Source: Deltaproteobacteria bacterium ADurb.Bin207
GTDB lineage: Bacteria; Myxococcota_A; Polyangia; Polyangiales; Polyangiaceae
Length of the DNA stretch: 38,816 nucleotides
Assembly: GCA_002070115.1 (NCBI GenBank)
Contig: MWCO01000060.1
Location: 1 to 38,816, forward strand
Reading direction: 5' to 3'
Shown here: positions 34,954-38,816 of the stretch, piece by piece
Numbering within the stretch: the first letter of the stretch is position 1
How the letters are laid out: each line of letters opens with the position of its first letter
Program-made: the position numbers and the translations under genes
The notes under the pieces: model-generated
Database searches by the model: none
Seen by the model: the letters and a program-made list of their open reading frames with translations, nothing else
What the model was told of the DNA's origin: nothing

Positions 34954-36279
34954 TCATTGGGCAAACAGCGAGACCGTAAAGCCTCGTGGCGTGTACGGGT
35001 GATTGTCAGGATCGAAAGCGATATCTTGCAGCACGGAGCCGGTGTTGGTGGCTACGACGAGAATGCCTTTGGCGCCTGTCAACGTTTCGATGTTGGCTTC
35101 GACGCTAGTGCCTCGTTCTTCGGTCATGGGGTTGAAACGCGACAAGGTTTGGCCTTGTTCATCGACGAGCACCAGGGCAAATCGGAATCGGTCGGGTTGT
35201 TCCCAATCGGCGCGAAATCCAAGGCCCGCATGAGGCGAAGGCGAATCCAAAGAGAGCCATAGATAGGATGAACCCGTGGGTTCTACGGGGTATCGAGGGG
35301 CAAAGCGTCGAGGAAGCGACGAGAACGAAACGCTCCATTCGAAGCGCACCGCGCCGGCGGAGCCCACAAAACGGGTGTCTGGCAAGTAGGCTCCGTTGTC
35401 CCGATTTCCTACGAAAGCGCGAGCTACGGCGAAATCGAGCCATAGGTCCGATGGGGAGCGACGTGTGTCCGCGGCAAGTGTGCTCATCGTATCGAGAAAG
35501 TCGGGTTCGTTCAGCAGGATGCCACTGTCTTTCGGATAGGGTTGGCTCGACAGCGCCCACAACGCATGAAGCAAATCCGCAGGATTTCCGCTACCGTACG
35601 TTGTTTGAATGAACCATGGAAATAGAAGCGCTCCCCGCCCTTGGTCGTGGATCGGATTGCTCACGGCCAGGTAGGGAGATGCCTGAAAGTCGTCCAAACC
35701 AGCTATGAACGCGCTTGGGCAAGATACGACGAGAGAGGCAATATACGTGGCGGTAGCGTTCGCCAATTCGTCGTTGGCCGCGGCATCGATGGCATAGATC
35801 CCGGCGCGTGCCACCGCGGCAGCCAGCGCAAACTCCGTCGCGCAGGTATCGAGCGCATCATATCGAAGTAACCCGAATGCAGTGCTTCGAGCGAGTGTCG
35901 TGTTGTCTTTGGGCGGGTCGGGGCGAACGGACCAAGTGGGTCCTTCACCAACGAGATAGACGTCGAACCCAGAGGCCGCGGGCAAGCCTTCTTTCATCGG
36001 GGCACGCCAATTGAGGACGAAAACCACGTTTTGGTATGCCTTTTCGAGAATCGAAAGGGTATGGGGGAGGGGCTTGGCAAAGCTGGGCTCGGTGGCGTGT
36101 ACGCAAACGGCAAGACGATCGGAGCAGAGCCTGGCGTGGTAAGAACCGCCAGGTCGTTCGTTGAGCATCGGGGCGGGTTGTGCCGGTTCCACCCACTGAT
36201 TTTGGGCCAAAGCCGGACCTGCCAGGCCGTACAAGGATAGGCAAAGTGCAGCTTGGAAGACGGTTCGATGGCTCTGCAT
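34954..36279 (-). CDS. Exported protein of unknown function
   Basis: Start set at the ATG followed by a Sec signal peptide (MQSHRTVFQAALCLSLYG, cleavage near ALA-QN), giving 441 residues; the frame stays open almost 280 bases upstream but overlaps the divergent gene. The mature protein has LEKAYQNVVFVLNW and GFDVYLVGEG near the N-terminus, CATEFALAAAVARAGIYAIDAA, and a beta-rich C-terminal third. The layout recalls the MXAN_6640-type putative metalloproteases, but no HExxH zinc motif is present, so a protease call is not supported. Only a few Cys are present. Function unknown. Confidence 0.7.
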   Translation of the reverse strand: MQSHRTVFQAALCLSLYGLAGPALAQNQWVEPAQPAPMLNERPGGSYHARLCSDRLAVCVHATEPSFAKPLPHTLSILEKAYQNVVFVLNWRAPMKEGLPAASGFDVYLVGEGPTWSVRPDPPKDNTTLARSTAFGLLRYDALDTCATEFALAAAVARAGIYAIDAAANDELANATATYIASLVVSCPSAFIAGLDDFQASPYLAVSNPIHDQGRGALLFPWFIQTTYGSGNPADLLHALWALSSQPYPKDSGILLNEPDFLDTMSTLAADTRRSPSDLWLDFAVARAFVGNRDNGAYLPDTRFVGSAGAVRFEWSVSFSSLPRRFAPRYPVEPTGSSYLWLSLDSPSPHAGLGFRADWEQPDRFRFALVLVDEQGQTLSRFNPMTEERGTSVEANIETLTGAKGILVVATNTGSVLQDIAFDPDNHPYTPRGFTVSLFAQ

Positions 36280-36340
36280 TTGACACGGTTGGCTACAACG
36301 CTTTACAACGCTTGATAAACCTTGTGCGGTGGGAGTGCCC

Positions 36341-36910
36341 ATGGCCGACGCCCCGTTTGATCCTTCCGGAGCCATCACCTTCGACCTTCCTTCCGGTTGC
36401 GTGAACCTTGCCCACGCTTCCGCGCGGGTTCTCGTCCCAGCAGATGGGGTGGCAACCCTTTGCCACGCCGCGGGAGAGCATGCCACACGCGAGTTCGGAT
36501 ATTCCATCGGAACTGCGATGGGAAAACGTCTCGCGCAACGCCTCGGCCAGGGCGCTGCCAACGTCTCGATGCAGACGTTCCTTCAACACCTACGAGGCGA
36601 ATTCGCCTTGGTGGGCTTTGGCGTTGTGGGTATGCAGCAGTGGGCAGACGCGTTGCTTCTCATCGTGGAGCACACAAGCCTACCCTCTGATCTCATTGCC
36701 GCCACATTGGAAAGCGCTCTGGCGGGCTCTACCAACCGCACGGTCGTATGCGTAAAACTGGTGGAAGAAGACGGCAAAACGCGCTTTTTGCTCGGGGGGC
36801 CCCAAGGAGCGAAACGTGTGACCGAATGGCTTGAAAAGGGCATGTTTTGGGGAGAAGTGCTCGTACGATTGCACTCCCGACATGATCCCGATGCGCGAGG
36901 TGACGCATGA
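36341..36910 (+). CDS. Uncharacterised protein, possibly V4R-like
   Basis: ATG at 36341 with GGGAG five bases upstream, 189 residues, no signal peptide or membrane segment. The central part (ATREFGYSIGTAMGKRLAQRLG, then a GFALVGFGVVGMQQWADALLLIVEH-like beta/alpha stretch around 85-110) is loosely like V4R ligand-binding domains, where a helical segment precedes a glycine-rich strand. The match is weak. Its stop overlaps the next gene's ATG (ATGA), so it is coupled to the coiled-coil protein and the two probably act together. Confidence 0.65.
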   Translation: MADAPFDPSGAITFDLPSGCVNLAHASARVLVPADGVATLCHAAGEHATREFGYSIGTAMGKRLAQRLGQGAANVSMQTFLQHLRGEFALVGFGVVGMQQWADALLLIVEHTSLPSDLIAATLESALAGSTNRTVVCVKLVEEDGKTRFLLGGPQGAKRVTEWLEKGMFWGEVLVRLHSRHDPDARGDA

Positions 36911-38133
36911 ACCGTCAGGAAAAAATAGCGAAACTGCAGTCTCTCCTGACCAGGGTTCAACAGAGGGCCAGTCGCGAGCGTGCCCCGATGGTCCCTCCAC
37001 AAAGTCCCTTCGTCTTGGATTCTGCGGCTCGAGCTACGCGGTCATCCATCTCCATGCCAACCACGGACGGTTTCGATCTCGACGAGACACGACCCTTTGC
37101 CAACGTCCCGTGGGAGGCACCGGCAACAGAACCGCAACCGGTCGTTGTCATGCATGCTCATGATGACGTTATGGTCGAGATGGGGGAGACTGAACTGGAT
37201 CTCGACGATGTCGGCTTGGGAGGGCTCGAGATCGTAGTCGAAGACGATGTGTTCAAAGCGGAACCGCCTTCGTCCTCGAGGCGTGTGCTGGAGCCCGAGT
37301 TTGATTTGTCCGATGATTCGCGGGTGACGCCACCTCCGGAATCTGGCCCACAACGGGTGGTTCCGAAGATCGAGGTCGACGACAGTCCCCGAACGCCGAC
37401 GCCCGTCGAACACCCATCGATCGAGATGCTGGGACAGACGGTCGACCTTCCTGAAAGCGGCAAAGACAAGCTCGAGCTAGACCATACGCCGAAAGCCAGT
37501 CCGGTCCGCGAAGTGACGACCACCGAGATGGAAGCGGTGATTCCTGGAGCATCGCCTCCCGGAATCTTCCCTCCTGCCGAACCATCCACCAAAGATTGGG
37601 ATTTGCCTGACGATTTTGCTTCGGCTCCTGAAAAGCCCACCGAGCCACTTCGAAAGAAGCCCATGCCTATTGCGATGGATGCGCCGTTCGCTGAGGGAAT
37701 CATATCCCCCATCGACGATGTTGCCGTCAAAGAGCGCGAAGTGGCCGAAAAGGCGGCGCAAGAGGCCAAAAAGCGTGAAGAAGCTGAAAGGGCAGCGCAA
37801 GAGGCCAAAGAGCGTCAAGAGGCCGAAAAGGCGGTGCAAGAAGCCAAAAAGCGTCAAGAAGCCGAAAAGGCGGCGCAAGAGGCCAAAGAGCGTGAAGAAG
37901 CCGAAAGGGCGGCGCAACAGGCCAAAGAGCGTCAAGAAGCCGAAAGGGCGGCGCAAGAGGCGCAAAGACGTGCTCTTGAAGCTCGCCCGGTGGTGGTGGA
38001 GGTTGCTGGAAAAACCGTGGAATGTGCCGACCTGTCCGCGGCTGAGGTGGCTACCTTCGTGGGAGCGATTCAGGCTGAATCGACGAAAACGTTCGTTCAG
38101 GCTCTTGATGCAAGCCTGGCGCTAGGGCAATGA
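36907..38133 (+). CDS. Acidic protein with six 13-residue coiled-coil repeats
   Basis: Protein of 408 residues, without signal peptide. Residues 1-25 are basic and helical (QEKIAKLQSLLTRVQQRASRER). About 250 residues of disordered, acidic, Pro-rich sequence follow. From about residue 281 to 358 there are six tandem 13-residue units of the form ERAAQEAKERQEA, a charged Ala-rich helix expected to form a coiled coil or a single alpha-helix. The final 50 residues (VVVEVAGKTVECADLSAAEVATFVGAIQ) look folded. Such layouts occur in cytoskeletal or polarity scaffold proteins of Myxococcota; no partner is identified apart from the coupled upstream gene. Confidence 0.7.
   Translation: MNRQEKIAKLQSLLTRVQQRASRERAPMVPPQSPFVLDSAARATRSSISMPTTDGFDLDETRPFANVPWEAPATEPQPVVVMHAHDDVMVEMGETELDLDDVGLGGLEIVVEDDVFKAEPPSSSRRVLEPEFDLSDDSRVTPPPESGPQRVVPKIEVDDSPRTPTPVEHPSIEMLGQTVDLPESGKDKLELDHTPKASPVREVTTTEMEAVIPGASPPGIFPPAEPSTKDWDLPDDFASAPEKPTEPLRKKPMPIAMDAPFAEGIISPIDDVAVKEREVAEKAAQEAKKREEAERAAQEAKERQEAEKAVQEAKKRQEAEKAAQEAKEREEAERAAQQAKERQEAERAAQEAQRRALEARPVVVEVAGKTVECADLSAAEVATFVGAIQAESTKTFVQALDASLALGQ
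37747..37980 (+). repeat. Six 39-bp tandem repeats encoding coiled coil
   Basis: Six 39-bp units in frame, with the core GCGGCGCAAGAGGCCAAA recurring. Units differ mainly at Lys/Arg/Glu/Gln codons. The high DNA similarity suggests growth by slippage or unequal crossing-over. Confidence 0.85.
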
Positions 38134-38191
38134 CCTGTCGCTCTGGCGGATGTCACATACCTGATAGCGGTCGAAAATCCGCTGAGGCGTT

Positions 38192-38222
38192 TTCTGTAAC
38201 ATATTGATTTTGCACTATAAAT
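38192..38222 (+). promoter_or_regulatory. Possible promoter before the small membrane protein
   Basis: TTCTGT and TATAAA are separated by 18 bases in an AT-rich patch about 115 bases before the gene at 38338. The -35 is poor. A small GTGGG/CCCAC hairpin lies further downstream near 38250. The spacer from 38134 to 38337 holds nothing else recognised. Confidence 0.35.
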
Positions 38223-38337
38223 AGCAGAAGCGCCTGTGGCTTCCCAGGTGGGATTTGGCCCACGGGACGGCAGGAAGCATCGCATTGACCGGTTCAAGGA
38301 TCCGCGCTAACACTTCCGACAGAATGTGTTCGTCGGA

Positions 38338-38760
38338 ATGAATTCGCGGCGAACCAAACCGTCGGTCTTACACCTGATGGGTGAGATGAACGGGCGATCG
38401 AAAACCTGCGGCAGCGCGATGATAGCTGTCTTCCTGCTTTGGCAGGTGATCGCCGTACTGCATCTGGCGTTTGCCATACACACGGTGTGTCCCGAGCACC
38501 ATGTGGTGGCTCATGCGGACCGGGAGACGGGCGAAGTCGAGCACCATCCGGATGTTCCGTTCTCGGATGATGATGAATGTTTCGTGCTCGTCGCTTTGGC
38601 AGCGCATGGCGGCATGCCGTGTCTCGATGCTCCCCAGGTGCCGGTGGCTCCGAGTTATTTGCTCGAGACGGAACCGCAAATCATTAGGAGCATCATCCTC
38701 GCTCAACGTTATCGTTTCCGTCTTTCTCCTTCTCACTCTCCTCCCGCTGCTGGTGGCTAG
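38338..38760 (+). CDS. Small His/Cys-containing membrane-anchored protein
   Basis: ATG at 38338 gives 140 residues; ATGs at 38377 and 38386 would shorten the N-terminus. A hydrophobic segment (MIAVFLLWQVIAVLHLAFAI) serves as signal or anchor. After it come HTVCPEHHVVAHAD, EVEHHPDVPF and AAHGGMPC, so His and Cys are clustered outside the membrane, as in small metal-linked proteins (DUF2946-like) that sit before metal efflux or TonB-receptor genes. The C-terminus ends in SPSHSPPAAGG, also seen in such proteins. The family match is by eye. The next gene lies outside the window. Confidence 0.5.
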   Translation: MNSRRTKPSVLHLMGEMNGRSKTCGSAMIAVFLLWQVIAVLHLAFAIHTVCPEHHVVAHADRETGEVEHHPDVPFSDDDECFVLVALAAHGGMPCLDAPQVPVAPSYLLETEPQIIRSIILAQRYRFRLSPSHSPPAAGG

Positions 38761-38816
38761 TACTACAGCCACGAAGCACGTTCCGCTTATTTATGGAAAT
38801 AAATTGGTACCCTCAA

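Noticed and set aside
38134..38337. Cobalamin-type riboswitch before the last gene
   Set aside because: The conserved B12-box pattern was not found; only a small hairpin is present.
1..38816. CRISPR arrays, retrons, toxin-antitoxin pairs, phage or transposase genes
   Set aside because: No regularly spaced direct repeats, reverse transcriptase YxDD motif, transposase DDE/HUH signatures or terminal inverted repeats were seen.

Overview
The window looks like ordinary chromosome from a member of the Myxococcota (deltaproteobacterial lineage). The signs are a secreted beta-helix protein with a C-terminal MYXO-CTERM sorting tail, many lipoproteins with Gly/Ser-rich or acidic linkers (one carrying the CAINPQPEPPG start after the lipid-modified Cys), a Ser/Thr kinase beside an FHA-sigma54 activator and a PEGA protein, an AgmX/PglI-like lipoprotein, and a candidate myxobacterial-type LexA box in front of recA. 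GC content seems to be in the upper fifties by eye (not computed). No insertion sequence, phage, integron or CRISPR array was seen.

Layout. 1-4.6 kb: end of a Cys-rich secreted protein, class A beta-lactamase, double TM2 protein, lipoprotein peptidoglycan hydrolase with two SH3 domains, and an acidic lipoprotein. 4.7-7.4 kb: rubredoxin-like mini-protein, radical SAM enzyme, NAD kinase. 7.5-12.6 kb (plus strand): lipoprotein with three Cys modules, alpha/beta hydrolase interrupted by a +1 frameshift, DUF362 ferredoxin-type protein, MYXO-CTERM beta-helix protein behind a possible sigma54 promoter. 12.5-20.5 kb (minus strand): a tightly packed run of five genes, read in the order Omp85/TamA-like barrel, lipoprotein hydrolase, FHA-sigma54 activator, Ser/Thr kinase, TPR-PEGA protein. 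20.6-25.0 kb: serine beta-lactamase-fold hydrolase, unknown lipoprotein, acyl-CoA carboxylase beta chain. 25.2-28.5 kb: PDZ-thioredoxin protein divergent from a cytochrome P460 lipoprotein with overlapping start codons, a 565-base gap with a purine-rich tract, tRNA-Arg(ACG), and a lipoprotein. 28.5-32.1 kb: recA, sixA, 1-pyrroline-5-carboxylate dehydrogenase. 32.3-38.8 kb: AgmX-like lipoprotein, TPR plus retropepsin-like lipoprotein with coaD, an exported protein, a two-gene unit ending in a repetitive coiled-coil protein, and a small His/Cys membrane protein at the right edge.

How the genes fit together. Housekeeping genes (nadK, recA, coaD, pruA, tRNA-Arg) alternate with cell-envelope genes; about ten products look like lipoproteins. 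The most system-like unit is the 12.5-20.5 kb minus-strand run, which joins an outer-membrane barrel and a surface hydrolase to a phospho-signalling set: a kinase, an FHA reader that activates sigma54, and a PEGA protein. A sigma54-like promoter lies just across the convergent junction, in front of the MYXO-CTERM beta-helix gene, so that gene could be a target; this is inference. No clearly new defence or mobile system was found.
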